DNA of 64,000 nucleotides. Source: Pseudidiomarina aquimaris. GTDB taxonomy: Bacteria; Pseudomonadota; Gammaproteobacteria; Enterobacterales; Alteromonadaceae. Position 1 is the first letter of the stretch. Each line of letters opens with the position of its first letter. The stretch lies in the NCBI RefSeq assembly GCF_003987395.1, contig NZ_PIPT01000003.1:186001-250000 (forward strand), read 5' to 3'. The notes under the pieces were generated by a model. It saw nothing but the letters and a program-made list of their open reading frames with translations, searched no databases and was not told the origin of the DNA. The position numbers were made by a program, and so were the translations under genes. Positions 26,543-34,930 of the stretch are shown in pieces.

Positions 26543-27670
26543 ATGCAAACTCAGCTTGTTCCAGCCCAACGCCAACATCTTGACGCCCTTGAGCGTATCG
26601 AGCAGGCGAGTTTTACCACCGATAGAATCAGTCGTCGTAGTTTTCGACGCTTTATTGATCAGGGCATCGGTGATTTTCAAGTCTTGCTTGCTGACCAAGA
26701 GGTCGTCGGCTATTACATTGTTTTATACCGCCAAGCCACGCAACTGGCACGCCTATACTCATTGGCGGTGGCGCCGCAATTTCGTCGCCGCGGTTACGGT
26801 CGTTTGTTACTCAATGCAGCCGAACACGATGCGGATGAGCGACATTGTCTATTCATGCGCTTAGAGGTGAAAATCGACAACGCAGTGGCTTTGGCGCTTT
26901 ATCATCAGGCTGGCTACTACGATATGGAGATTCGTCCCGAATATTATGAAGACGATTCTGATGCCGTGGTATTGCAAAAATTGCTGCCTCGCTTCGAGCC
27001 GCCCGCTGGCCAGAACGGTGCGCAACGTTTAGTGCCTTATCGCACCCAAACCACGGAATTTACCTGCGGCCCAGCAAGTTTGCTAATGGCAATGGCGTTC
27101 TTTGATATTCCGTCGCAGGATCCTGAACATGAAGAACTAGAAATTTGGCGCGAGGCGACCACGATTTTCATGACCTCTGGACACGGTGGTTGCGGTCCTC
27201 ATGGACTCGCCCGGGCAGCGTTGCGTCGCGGTATGAAGGTTGAGCTGCATGTCAGTCACGATGGGCCTGTGTTAATGGACTCGGTGCGCAGCGCCGAGAA
27301 GAAGCAAATCATGGCGCGTATCCAAGAAAGCGATATTGCCGCTCTCAAAGCTGCCAAGGTGCCCATTCTAGTTGGCGACTACAGCTTGGCGCAGCTCATG
27401 GAGGATTTAAGCCAAGGCAAAGTAGTGGTTGCGCTGATTAGTACGTATGTTTTTGACGAGAGCAAAGCGCCGCATTGGGTGGTCATTTGTGCTGCCGACG
27501 AAAACTACGTTTACATTAACGACCCCGATCAGGACTCACTGCCGTGGCAGTCGGCCGCAGAGCGTCAATACTTACCCATTCCGCTGGCGACCTTTCGCCG
27601 TGCCTTCGGCTTTGGCCGACGCAAACAAAAAGCGGCGCTGGTGTTATCCCGAGCGCCGCACGTTGACTAA
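26543..27670 (+). CDS. GNAT acetyltransferase fused to a C39-like cysteine peptidase
   Basis: Two-domain protein of 375 residues. Residues 1-150 are a RimI-like GNAT domain with the acetyl-CoA loop [17 protein letters not shown]. Residues 165-370 form a peptidase_C39-like domain with the catalytic Cys in [13 protein letters not shown] (about 174), His in APHWVV (about 310) and Asp in YINDPD (about 327). There is no signal peptide. This fusion is a known family of undetermined function, elsewhere often beside RimK-type ATP-grasp ligases, which suggests modification or trimming of small peptides; no RimK gene is adjacent here. It overlaps the downstream convergent lipoprotein gene by 4 bp. Confidence 0.88.
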   Translation: MQTQLVPAQRQHLDALERIEQASFTTDRISRRSFRRFIDQGIGDFQVLLADQEVVGYYIVLYRQATQLARLYSLAVAPQFRRRGYGRLLLNAAEHDADERHCLFMRLEVKIDNAVALALYHQAGYYDMEIRPEYYEDDSDAVVLQKLLPRFEPPAGQNGAQRLVPYRTQTTEFTCGPASLLMAMAFFDIPSQDPEHEELEIWREATTIFMTSGHGGCGPHGLARAALRRGMKVELHVSHDGPVLMDSVRSAEKKQIMARIQESDIAALKAAKVPILVGDYSLAQLMEDLSQGKVVVALISTYVFDESKAPHWVVICAADENYVYINDPDQDSLPWQSAAERQYLPIPLATFRRAFGFGRRKQKAALVLSRAPHVD

Positions 27671-28488
27671 GCTTTCTTCTTTTTCAGATAGCGAGTAATT
27701 TTGAAGCTATCTGCGGGAAAGGAATAGATAGCGTTGACGCCGCGCAATAAGGTCCGGCCAGCTTGCTTTTGAATAACTTCACCGCGTTGGGCGATGGCAA
27801 TCCGCGGAGTAATTAAATTAGACTCGAACTCCACAAGCGAACCGCTCACCATCTGGTTTTGGCGGTCTGCATCGTACAGTTGAATAGCTTGTGAAAAACC
27901 CTCTTCGATCAACGTTTGGAGTTCTTCTTGCTGCATCGCGTCGAGACCCGCAGCTATGTCTGCTTTCGCGTAAGTACGGTCGAGTTCATACAGATACATC
28001 CCTGACCAAGGCTTACTTCCCTCAGTTTCGAGTTCTACGGTCATCACCGTTGCCATGCGCAATACTTCATCTTCGTCGCGTACGACTAATAAATAAGGAC
28101 TGATTTTACTCTGCGCTTGGGCTTGCTCGGTCAAGTTAGCGTTCGCACCAACTTCGGTAAATGTTTTATAGATATCGATCGGCAGTTTGCCGTAAAGCAT
28201 TTCTTTATCTTCTTCGGTATTGGCTTCTATCATTTTTACATTCGCGAGCACGCCAACAGGGCCAAGCAGGAGACCGACACCGACACCACCGCCACCGAAA
28301 TTTTGGATATAGGTGATCGTTTTCTCGTCATTCAGATTAACCGATACATGACTTTCCGCGACCGACGCTGGGTATTGATAAAACTTAAATTCATTTACCT
28401 GAGCGGGGGGCGGGGTAAGCATCGATGGAGCAGAAGCGCAGCCAGCAGCGATGAGCAAACTGGTGAGCGCGATAGTGAGTAAGCGCAT
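27667..28488 (-). CDS. Lipoprotein of unknown function
   Basis: No family recognised with confidence. The 273-residue protein starts with a lipoprotein signal peptide ending in the lipobox IAAGC (Cys17), then CASAPSMLTPPP. A Gly-rich stretch FGGGGVGVGLLLGP (about residues 64-77) could dip into a membrane. The C-terminal end is basic ([11 protein letters not shown]). The residue after Cys is Ala, so outer-membrane sorting is expected. It is monocistronic; the OYE gene is divergent. Confidence 0.75.
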   Translation of the reverse strand: MRLLTIALTSLLIAAGCASAPSMLTPPPAQVNEFKFYQYPASVAESHVSVNLNDEKTITYIQNFGGGGVGVGLLLGPVGVLANVKMIEANTEEDKEMLYGKLPIDIYKTFTEVGANANLTEQAQAQSKISPYLLVVRDEDEVLRMATVMTVELETEGSKPWSGMYLYELDRTYAKADIAAGLDAMQQEELQTLIEEGFSQAIQLYDADRQNQMVSGSLVEFESNLITPRIAIAQRGEVIQKQAGRTLLRGVNAIYSFPADSFKITRYLKKKKA

Positions 28489-28569
28489 GTAAATTTCCTA
28501 TTATTATTGTTATAAAAAGGCGAAGGAGTATAAAAAAGTCTTTTGAGGCACGCAAGTCCTCGTCTTTAC

Positions 28570-28598
28570 TTGACCACATGTGCTAACTCACATAGCGT
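28570..28598 (+). promoter_or_regulatory. Possible promoter/operator of the OYE operon
   Basis: TTGACC (28570-28575) and TAGCGT (28593-28598) are spaced by 17 bp, and the spacer holds the inverted repeat ATGTG-CTAACT-CACAT (28578-28593), well placed for a repressor. The -10 match is weak and the regulator unknown. Confidence 0.35.
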
Positions 28599-28635
28599 AC
28601 TGCAATGACCAAACTTTCCCTAAGGTGAGGATGTT

Positions 28636-29736
28636 ATGTTTGATTCTGAGTTTTCGAGTATAGAATTTGCCGGCATGAAACTGGCTAATCGTTTTGCCCT
28701 TGCGCCGATGACGCGTGTCAGTGCACAGGCTAATGGCCGCGCTAATGAGCTGATGGTCGAGCATTATAAGCGCTACGCAGAAGGCGGCTTTGCGCTCATA
28801 ATTACTGAGGGTATCTATCCGGACCAAGATGCCAGTCAGGGCTACGAAAATCAGCCGGGCCTCGCTGATGCCTTGCAAGTCGAGTCGTGGGTACCGGTGA
28901 TCAAAGCGGTGCACGGCGCTGGCGCCAAAATTATTGCCCAACTCATGCACGCCGGTGCACAAATGCAATACAACCGTTTCGATAAACAGCCCTTAGGTGT
29001 TACCGATCAGAAGCCAGTAGGCAAGCCGCTTGGTTTGTATGGTGACCAAGAAGCGTGGCTCGAACCAAGAGTGATGGACGAAAGCGACTTTGAGCGTGTA
29101 CTCAATGGCTTCCTGCACGGTATTCGCGGAGCGGTTGAGGCTGGTTTTGATGGCGTCGAGCTGCATGGCGCAAATGGTTATTTGTTGAACGAGCTGCTCA
29201 GCACTCACTTCAATACCCGAGAAGACAAGTGGGGTGGCGACATGCAACGCCGCGCGCAGTTCGTTATTGATGTAGTAAAAGCGGCGCGCGAAATGGTCGC
29301 CGATGACTTTGTCTTAGGCATTCGTCTCTCGCAAATCACGATTACCGACCCTGACTATCAATGGCCAGAGGGTGAAGAAGGCTTTAATTGGTTGGTTAAA
29401 GCATTAGCAGAAGCTGGGATTGACTACATTCATACGACTGACAATGAGGCGAACCGTCCAGCTTTGAAAGGCGGTGCACGCTCTCTTGCCGAAGTTGTGC
29501 GTGACGCGGGCATTCCGCTGGTTGTCAACGGTGGTATCGATGACAGTAACTATGCAAAAATCGCTGCGCATTATCCTGAGTCGTTGTTAGCTCTGGGCAA
29601 AGCCGCACTGGCTGACCCGCAGTTTGTCAATAAAGTGAAAGACGGCGACAAGCCGGATGCACTGGATTTTGCGATGTTACAGCCAATTGCCAATGTCGAA
29701 AATGAAATGCGCTGGCGCGCAGAACAAGAAGACTAA
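28636..29736 (+). CDS. Old Yellow Enzyme family NADH:flavin oxidoreductase
   Basis: FMN-dependent ene-reductase of 366 residues. The TIM-barrel landmarks are visible: NRFALAPMTR near the start, the QLMHAGAQ strand, the substrate-binding His/Asn pair in ELHGANGYLLNEL (about residues 175-178), NTREDKWGG, and the late phosphate-binding VNGGIDDSN and LGKAALADPQFV. Physiological substrate is unknown (reactive enals, nitro-compounds or quinones are typical). It leads a tight cluster with DUF817, VOC and probably ElbB genes. Confidence 0.92.
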   Translation: MFDSEFSSIEFAGMKLANRFALAPMTRVSAQANGRANELMVEHYKRYAEGGFALIITEGIYPDQDASQGYENQPGLADALQVESWVPVIKAVHGAGAKIIAQLMHAGAQMQYNRFDKQPLGVTDQKPVGKPLGLYGDQEAWLEPRVMDESDFERVLNGFLHGIRGAVEAGFDGVELHGANGYLLNELLSTHFNTREDKWGGDMQRRAQFVIDVVKAAREMVADDFVLGIRLSQITITDPDYQWPEGEEGFNWLVKALAEAGIDYIHTTDNEANRPALKGGARSLAEVVRDAGIPLVVNGGIDDSNYAKIAAHYPESLLALGKAALADPQFVNKVKDGDKPDALDFAMLQPIANVENEMRWRAEQED

Positions 29737-29739
29737 CAT

Positions 29740-30552
29740 GTGAAAACCTTTATCATTGAGTTTTGGCGTTTTGGCTTAAAACAAGCCAACGCCTGCATGT
29801 TCGGCGGGTTTTTACTCGCCGTCATGCTGATCACCCGCTACTGGTATCCCATTGAGGGACTACATCGCTACGATTTTATCTTTCTGGCAGCGATTGCTTT
29901 CCAAGTTTTCCTGTTGATTTTTAAGCTTGAAACGCTACGCGAAGCCTTCGTAATTATTGTTTTCCACTTAGTTGCCACGGTAATGGAATTGTTTAAGACC
30001 TCGGATGCGATTGGCGCTTGGGTATACCCCGAAGCCTATGTATTTGGAATTGGCAATGTGCCTCTGTTCACCGGTTTTATGTACAGCGCTGTTGGTAGCT
30101 ATCTAGCGCGGGTTTGGCGTCTCTTTGATTTTCAGTATTCCTATTACCCACCCAAATGGGCAACAGTGGTACTCGTGACCTTGGTCTACATTAACTTTTT
30201 CAGCCATCATTTTATTTGGGACATTCGTTGGCTTTTGTTAGCCGCAACATTGCTGATGTTCTATCGCACTACCATCTACTTCAAAGTAATATCTAAGCAT
30301 CGCAGCATGCCTTTGCTGGTCGGTTGGTTTTTGGTGGCTATGTTTATCTGGTTTGCCGAAAACATTGCCACCTTCGCTAATATTTGGATCTATCCGAATC
30401 AAAGCGACGGCTGGGAAATGGTGCCATTAGCCAAGCTGAGTTCATGGTTCTTGCTCATGCTGCTGAGCTTTGTGTTAGTCACACTGATAAAAGACATCAA
30501 GGTGCGCAAGCGCACGCCGCAAAAGGAGCCGGCCCATGCAACCTCGGATTAG
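29740..30552 (+). CDS. DUF817 family integral membrane protein
   Basis: Inner-membrane protein of 270 residues with about seven or eight hydrophobic helices. It matches the DUF817 family from its first residues ([20 protein letters not shown]), through [18 protein letters not shown] and [24 protein letters not shown], to the terminal Trp-rich helices. No biochemical function is known. Translation starts with GTG 3 nt after the OYE stop, and the next gene starts inside its 3' end, so the three are translationally linked. Confidence 0.85.
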   Translation: MKTFIIEFWRFGLKQANACMFGGFLLAVMLITRYWYPIEGLHRYDFIFLAAIAFQVFLLIFKLETLREAFVIIVFHLVATVMELFKTSDAIGAWVYPEAYVFGIGNVPLFTGFMYSAVGSYLARVWRLFDFQYSYYPPKWATVVLVTLVYINFFSHHFIWDIRWLLLAATLLMFYRTTIYFKVISKHRSMPLLVGWFLVAMFIWFAENIATFANIWIYPNQSDGWEMVPLAKLSSWFLLMLLSFVLVTLIKDIKVRKRTPQKEPAHATSD

Positions 30553-30946
30553 TTATATCACTCTTGGCGTGGATGATTTAGAACGCTCTGTTGCTTTTTA
30601 CCGTGACGTGCTTGGCTTGCCTACTGACGGCATTATCGGGGAGGAGTTCGAAAACGGTGCCGTGGCGTTTTTCAAAATGGCCGGTGGCCTGACCTTTGCG
30701 TTGTGGCCTCGGGATAGCATTGCCAGCGACTGCGGTGTGTCGAAAGGTGGACCTGACCCAACTGCACTAATGCTAGCGCACAACGTTGAACACCGTGATG
30801 AGGTTGATGCGCTGATGACTGCGCTGCCAGCCGAAGCGGTTGTAAAACCCGCTCGCGAGCTGTTCTGGGGTGGTTATGGTGGAGTATTCAAAGACCCAGA
30901 CGGTCACTTATGGGAAGTTGTGTTTAATCCGAAGCATGCCGGTTGA
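30536..30946 (+). CDS. VOC (glyoxalase/bleomycin-resistance) superfamily protein
   Basis: Single-domain vicinal-oxygen-chelate protein of 136 residues: [25 protein letters not shown] at the N-terminus and [21 protein letters not shown] at the C-terminus, including the His and Glu that usually bind the metal. The activity (lyase, dioxygenase or binding protein) cannot be assigned. Its ATG overlaps the DUF817 gene by 17 bp and has AAGGAG before it. Confidence 0.88.
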   Translation: MQPRISYITLGVDDLERSVAFYRDVLGLPTDGIIGEEFENGAVAFFKMAGGLTFALWPRDSIASDCGVSKGGPDPTALMLAHNVEHRDEVDALMTALPAEAVVKPARELFWGGYGGVFKDPDGHLWEVVFNPKHAG

Positions 30947-31006
30947 AATGAGTTTTCGCTGCCCATACGTTTAAGGGTAAGCGAGCAAGAAAAGGATAAT
31001 TTCAGC

Positions 31007-31660
31007 ATGAAAAAAGTAGCAGTATTACTCTCAGGTTCAGGCGTTTTTGATGGCGCCGAAGTGAATGAAGCAGTACTAACGCTCCTGCATATTAGTAAGC
31101 AAGGTGCGAGCTACCAATGCTTCGCTCCCGATATTGATCAGTTGCACGTAGTGAATCACTTGAACGGCGACGTCACTGAGGAAAAACGCAACGTGTTAGT
31201 AGAGTCTGCGCGCATTGCGCGTGGCGAAGTGAAGCCGCTGAGCGAGCTCAATGTCGCTGACTTCGATGCTTTGATTTTGCCTGGTGGCTTCGGTGTTGCG
31301 AAGAACTTCTGTGATTTCGCAGTGAACGGCGCTGAAATGACCGTTAATGAGCAAGTGCTTGCGGTAGGGAAGGCCTTTGTTGAGGCGCGTAAACCGGCGG
31401 GTTACATGTGCATTGCGCCAGTCTTGTTGCCGTATATTTACGGTGACGGCGTTCGAGCGACCGTGGGCTATGATAAAGATGTAGCCAGTGCCATCGAACA
31501 AATGGGCGGCAAGCACGTAGAGTGCCCAGTTGATGACATCGTTGTTGATGACGCCAACCGCTTAGTGACCACACCAGCTTATATGCTGGCGCAGAATCTC
31601 GTCGATGCCGAGAAGGGCATCAGCAAATTGGTCGAAAAAGTGCTGTATATGGCGTCATAA
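31007..31660 (+). CDS. elbB: Isoprenoid biosynthesis glyoxalase ElbB (DJ-1/PfpI-like)
   Basis: DJ-1/PfpI superfamily protein of 217 residues, the usual ElbB size. Landmarks are SGSGVFDGAEVNEAVLTLL at the start, DFDALILPGGFGVAKNFCDF around residue 90, and the nucleophile-elbow region GYMCIAPVLLPYIYG with the conserved Cys near residue 137. E. coli ElbB has weak glyoxalase activity and was linked to isoprenoid output. It is 60 nt downstream of the VOC gene and closed by a terminator. Confidence 0.93.
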   Translation: MKKVAVLLSGSGVFDGAEVNEAVLTLLHISKQGASYQCFAPDIDQLHVVNHLNGDVTEEKRNVLVESARIARGEVKPLSELNVADFDALILPGGFGVAKNFCDFAVNGAEMTVNEQVLAVGKAFVEARKPAGYMCIAPVLLPYIYGDGVRATVGYDKDVASAIEQMGGKHVECPVDDIVVDDANRLVTTPAYMLAQNLVDAEKGISKLVEKVLYMAS

Positions 31661-31954
31661 TCCAACAGCAAACGAACTGGCAAACACCTCAGGGTGTTTG
31701 CCGCTTTTAAGCAATTAACGTTTGATTTTAAAAAGAAAAAACATCCCAACCTTTACCTTCGTTTTACTCTGTTAAGTATTCATGTGCTGCTTTCGAACTG
31801 TTAGCTTCGAAAGGGTGTTGCTGAAAAACCAGTCAATTTAAACGACTTCATTATTACTCAGTAAGCACTTTCTAATGCAGCCAAATGTTGTATCCCGCCG
31901 CTGTAAAACTATGGCGCACAGACGCCAATTGATAATAAGAAAGAGAAAATAATT
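31661..31954. other. Intergenic region between elbB and the subtilisin gene
   Basis: No gene is seen in 294 bp. It holds the elbB terminator (31679-31708) and a perfect inverted repeat CTTTCGAA-8 nt-TTCGAAAG at 31790-31813 that could be an operator for the protease gene, whose ribosome-binding site AAGAAAGAG lies just before 31955. Confidence 0.6.
31679..31708 (+). terminator. Intrinsic terminator after elbB
   Basis: GGCAAACACC-TCAG-GGTGTTTGCC is a perfect 10-bp stem followed by GCTTTT. Confidence 0.85.
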
Positions 31955-33877
31955 ATGAAAAAACTTTCATTCCTAACCTTATCAGCCCTAGCTGTCTCGG
32001 TTTCTTCCGTCTTGGCACAGCCACCCGAGCACTCTAACGCAAAACCTCTAAAAGCAGCATCTGTTGAAGCATCCTCCGAAGCTCAGCGCTACATCATTAA
32101 GTTCAGAGAAAATAGCAAGGCAGTTAAAAGATCGAGTGCACGGGGGCGCTCGGAACTTGCGTTAGCACATGCTAAGTCAATGGTTGAAAAGGCCGGAGGT
32201 AAAGTAAAAATCAGTATGCGACATAATTTAGCCGTGGCGGCTGAGCTTAGCCCACAAGAGAAAAAGCGCCTTGAGAACAATCCCAATATTGAATACATCG
32301 AAGTGGATCAACGACGCCGTCTAATGGCGCAAAGCGTGCCTTACGGTATTGGCATGGTCCAGGCCGACCAAGTCGATGACAGTGTCGCTTCAGCAGCGGC
32401 CGGCGGTAAAAAAATATGTGTCATCGATTCGGGACTCGAATTGCCGCATGAAGACATGGGCACCCAAAACGGCACGATTACTGGAACCAATGACAGTGGG
32501 ACCGGTAACTGGTATGACGAAGGTGGTCCGCATGGTACCCACGTAGCTGGAACTATTGCTGCGCTCAATAACGGCTTGGGTGTTCGCGGTGTCATCGGCA
32601 GCGATCCGAATATGCACATCGTGAAGGTGTTTAATTCGAGTGGCTGGGGCTACTCCTCATCACTAGTTGCGGCAATTGAAACCTGTGCCGATAACGGTGC
32701 AGATGTGGTGAACATGAGTCTTGGTGGCGGCGGTTCGAGTCAAACCGAAGCGAACGCCATGCAAAACCTCTATAACCAAGGCGTTTTATTAATTGCGGCG
32801 GCGGGCAACGATGGTTCGTCTTATACATCGACTGACGCCTTGTCTTATCCAGCTTCGTACAACGCTGTGGTTTCCGTTGCCGCGGTCGATAGCAATAAAG
32901 CATTAGCGTCGTTCTCACAAAAGAACAGTCAAGTTGAAATTGCAGGGCCCGGCGTCAATGTCCTATCGACCTATCCTGAAGGCACGGGGAGCCAAGGGAA
33001 CTATGGCAACATGAGTGGTACCTCTATGGCATCGCCGCACGTGGCGGGTGTCGCAGCACTGGTATGGTCGCATCATCCAAGCTGTAGCGCGGCACAGATC
33101 CGTGGTGCATTAAATGACTCCGCACAGGATCTCGGCACTAGTGGTCGAGATGTACGCTTTGGTTATGGCTTGGTGCAGGCTAAAGATGCAATCGACTACC
33201 TATCCACCAACGGTTGCGATGGTTCGGGCGGCGGTGAAGAGCCACCAGCTACGAATGAGTTGAGTAATGGCCAAACCTTAACAGGTTTAGCAGCAACGAC
33301 AGGTGACGCGCTGTATTACACGCTTGAGGTGCCAGCTGGTGCTACCGACCTGAGTTTTAACATAAACGGCGGCTCTGGAGATGCTGATTTATATGTGAGG
33401 TTTGGCGCGCAGCCGACTACCTCGAACTATGATTGTCGACCTTATCGCGCTGGCAATACCGAAACCTGTACTATTTCAAATCTGCAAGCAGGTACCTACC
33501 ACGTGATGGTTTCGGCCTACTCAAGCTTCTCTAATTTGAACCTCACAGGTTCCTTCACCGAAGCAAGTACAGGCGGTGGCGATTCAGCCTCAGCTACCGA
33601 TTTGTCTGGTGCCACAGGTTCATGGACGCATTATTACGTGGATCTTCCTGCCGGCATGACTACGCTAAATGTTACCATGTCGGGCGGCAGCGGAGACGCT
33701 GATCTGTATGTACGTAAAGGCTCACAACCAACGACATCCAGTTATGATTGTCGCCCTTACCGTTCAGGCAACAATGAAAACTGTTCGATTGACAACCCAG
33801 ACAGTGGTCGTTGGTACATCAGTTTACAGGGTTACCAAGCCTATTCAGGAGTAGACCTATTGGTTGAATGGCAATAA
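31955..33877 (+). CDS. Secreted subtilisin-like serine protease with two PPC domains
   Basis: Extracellular S8-family protease of 640 residues. Order of parts: signal peptide (1-21, cleavage near VLAQ), I9-type propeptide (about 45-125, YIIKFRENSK to IEYIEVDQ), catalytic domain with Asp in CVIDSGLE (about 157), His in HGTHVAGT (about 193) and Ser in GTSMASPHVAG (about 356), then two bacterial pre-peptidase C-terminal (PPC) repeats, each with GGSGDADLYVR and YDCRPYR. The PPC repeats are normally removed during type II secretion maturation. The gene stands alone and would supply amino acids from protein in the medium. Confidence 0.95.
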   Translation: MKKLSFLTLSALAVSVSSVLAQPPEHSNAKPLKAASVEASSEAQRYIIKFRENSKAVKRSSARGRSELALAHAKSMVEKAGGKVKISMRHNLAVAAELSPQEKKRLENNPNIEYIEVDQRRRLMAQSVPYGIGMVQADQVDDSVASAAAGGKKICVIDSGLELPHEDMGTQNGTITGTNDSGTGNWYDEGGPHGTHVAGTIAALNNGLGVRGVIGSDPNMHIVKVFNSSGWGYSSSLVAAIETCADNGADVVNMSLGGGGSSQTEANAMQNLYNQGVLLIAAAGNDGSSYTSTDALSYPASYNAVVSVAAVDSNKALASFSQKNSQVEIAGPGVNVLSTYPEGTGSQGNYGNMSGTSMASPHVAGVAALVWSHHPSCSAAQIRGALNDSAQDLGTSGRDVRFGYGLVQAKDAIDYLSTNGCDGSGGGEEPPATNELSNGQTLTGLAATTGDALYYTLEVPAGATDLSFNINGGSGDADLYVRFGAQPTTSNYDCRPYRAGNTETCTISNLQAGTYHVMVSAYSSFSNLNLTGSFTEASTGGGDSASATDLSGATGSWTHYYVDLPAGMTTLNVTMSGGSGDADLYVRKGSQPTTSSYDCRPYRSGNNENCSIDNPDSGRWYISLQGYQAYSGVDLLVEWQ

Positions 33878-33910
33878 TGCCGTTAAATTTCGCTGTCAGC
33901 CTTGAAATGG

Positions 33911-33939
33911 CTGACAGCGACACCATATAGGTGTAGAAT
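33911..33939 (+). promoter_or_regulatory. Promoter of the tmRNA gene
   Basis: CTGACA (33911-33916) and TAGAAT (33934-33939) with a 17-bp spacer, about 18 nt before the mature 5' end at 33957. The -35 element lies in the right arm of an 11-bp hairpin (33891-33901 / 33909-33919). Confidence 0.65.
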
Positions 33940-33956
33940 AGAGATTGTAAAAACCT

Positions 33957-34316
33957 GGGGCTGATTTGGATTCGACGGGATACACGAAACCCAAGGTGCA
34001 TGCCGAGGTGAGGCTGGCCTCGTAAAAAGCCTCAACTTAATAGTTGCAAACGACGACAACTACGCTTTAGCGGCTTAATAACCCGCTGAGTCCGACCCCT
34101 AGCGCTTTGTCTGTGAGACTAGGATCAGTCGGTTCACCCCAAAGCAGACTCGCGTGGAGGCTTCGCCCGTAGCCAAAGCGTTAAAACCAATCGGGATCGT
34201 CACCTTAAGTAGCCTGTCTGTCGGCGACTTGGTGATTAACTAAAAGACTGACTAAGCATGTAGGACCGAGGATGTAGGTATTACGGACGCGGGTTCAACT
34301 CCCGCCAGCTCCACCA
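33957..34316 (+). ncRNA. ssrA: Transfer-messenger RNA (tmRNA)
   Basis: One-piece tmRNA of about 360 nt that rescues stalled ribosomes. The 5' end GGGGCTGATTTGGATTCGAC pairs with the 3' end CAGCTCC in a seven-bp acceptor stem (one G-U), the T arm reads GGGTTCAACTCCC, and CCA is encoded. The tag frame at 34046-34078 reads ANDDNYALAA followed by two stop codons. Conserved pseudoknot segments lie downstream. It is followed by an intrinsic terminator. The gene is complete with no sign of an integrated island at its 3' end. Confidence 0.98.
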
Positions 34317-34324
34317 CATTCCCT

Positions 34325-34354
34325 AAAAAGCCGCTCACCTGAGTGGCTTTTTTT
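34325..34354 (+). terminator. Intrinsic terminator of tmRNA
   Basis: AAAAAGCCGCTCA-CC-TGAGTGGCTTTTTTT: a stem of 12-13 bp with one G-T pair and a long T tract. Confidence 0.9.
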
Positions 34355-34364
34355 ATTCCCGTAG

Positions 34365-34383
34365 CCCGTGGTTCTACCACGGG
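34365..34383. repeat. REP-like small palindrome
   Basis: CCCGTGGT-TCT-ACCACGGG is a perfect 8-bp hairpin flanked by GTAG and GGCAAACACGCC. It has the form of a REP/RAYT palindrome, but only this copy is seen in the window. Confidence 0.4.
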
Positions 34384-34552
34384 GCAAACACGCCACCACT
34401 TCTATGTCGATTCAACGCTCGGAACCTGTTGGCACACCTTTGTCTAATTCTTCACCGAAAATTGCCCGCAAAAAGCTGCAATCCATTCAAAACTATGTTG
34501 TTATTTCATTAAAGGTAAAAGATCCTAGCTTGTGTGTAAGGAACGCAAATTC

Positions 34553-34930
34553 ATGCAAATACTGAAATGTACCTTGTTGCTAGTGGCTTGTGTGGCATTA
34601 GCACCTGTTTGCGCTAATGCCGTAGCTGACGACAGAGCTACATAAGAAGCTGCTGAAAATACCGTCGCTCACGGCCCCAGCATCAACACGGCGAAAGCTA
34701 AGTTTGATGCGTACATTCAGGCAAACTACGGTAATACCTTTTCCTGTGGTGTGCGCTTGGCGACTCCTGACGAAACCTTGATGCATCGCTATATGTCAGG
34801 CGAGGTACGTCAGGTAGCGCGCTTTGGTACAACTTTAAAAGTGACCGATTACACGCCGATTTATGATCTGGCGAAGCAAAAGGCTCGGTCTGCGGTGGTG
34901 AGCCACACTTATTATATCGAGGACGAATGA
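34553..34930 (+). pseudogene. Small secreted-protein gene interrupted by one in-frame TAA
   Basis: From the ATG at 34553 a signal peptide is read (MQILKCTLLLVACVALAPVC, cleavage near ANA), then codon 31 is TAA (34643-34645). The same frame continues open for 94 more codons to a TGA at 34928-34930 with coding-like sequence (KAKFDAYIQANYGNTFSCG, ATPDETLMHRYMSGEVRQVARFG). The stop overlaps the next gene's ATG by 4 nt, as in an intact operon. A ribosome-binding TAAGGA is present. No usable restart codon follows the TAA closely. No family recognised. A recent nonsense mutation or a sequencing error explains it most simply. Confidence 0.75.

Noticed and set aside
26438-26698. 87-codon N-terminal extension of purM
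   Set aside because: It would make PurM far longer than normal, has no PurM similarity, and crosses the promoter region of the divergent GNAT-C39 gene; the GTG at 26437 restores the family length.
28578-28593. CRP-like site ATGTG-N6-CACAT before the OYE gene
   Set aside because: CRP needs TGTGA-N6-TCACA; here the TGTG/CACA elements are two bases too close. It is kept only as an unspecified inverted repeat.
33891-33919. Hairpin CGCTGTCAGCC-7 nt-GGCTGACAGCG as terminator of the subtilisin gene
   Set aside because: The 11-bp stem is strong but no T tract follows in the plus direction, and its right arm forms the -35 of the tmRNA promoter.
34368-34565. 65-codon plus-strand open frame after the tmRNA terminator
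   Set aside because: It begins inside a palindrome, has no ribosome-binding site or family features, and overlaps the leader and signal-peptide codons of the better-supported gene at 34553.
34643-34645. Programmed recoding at the in-frame TAA
   Set aside because: TAA is not used for selenocysteine or pyrrolysine, and no slippery heptamer or stimulatory hairpin is evident; a nonsense mutation or error is simpler.
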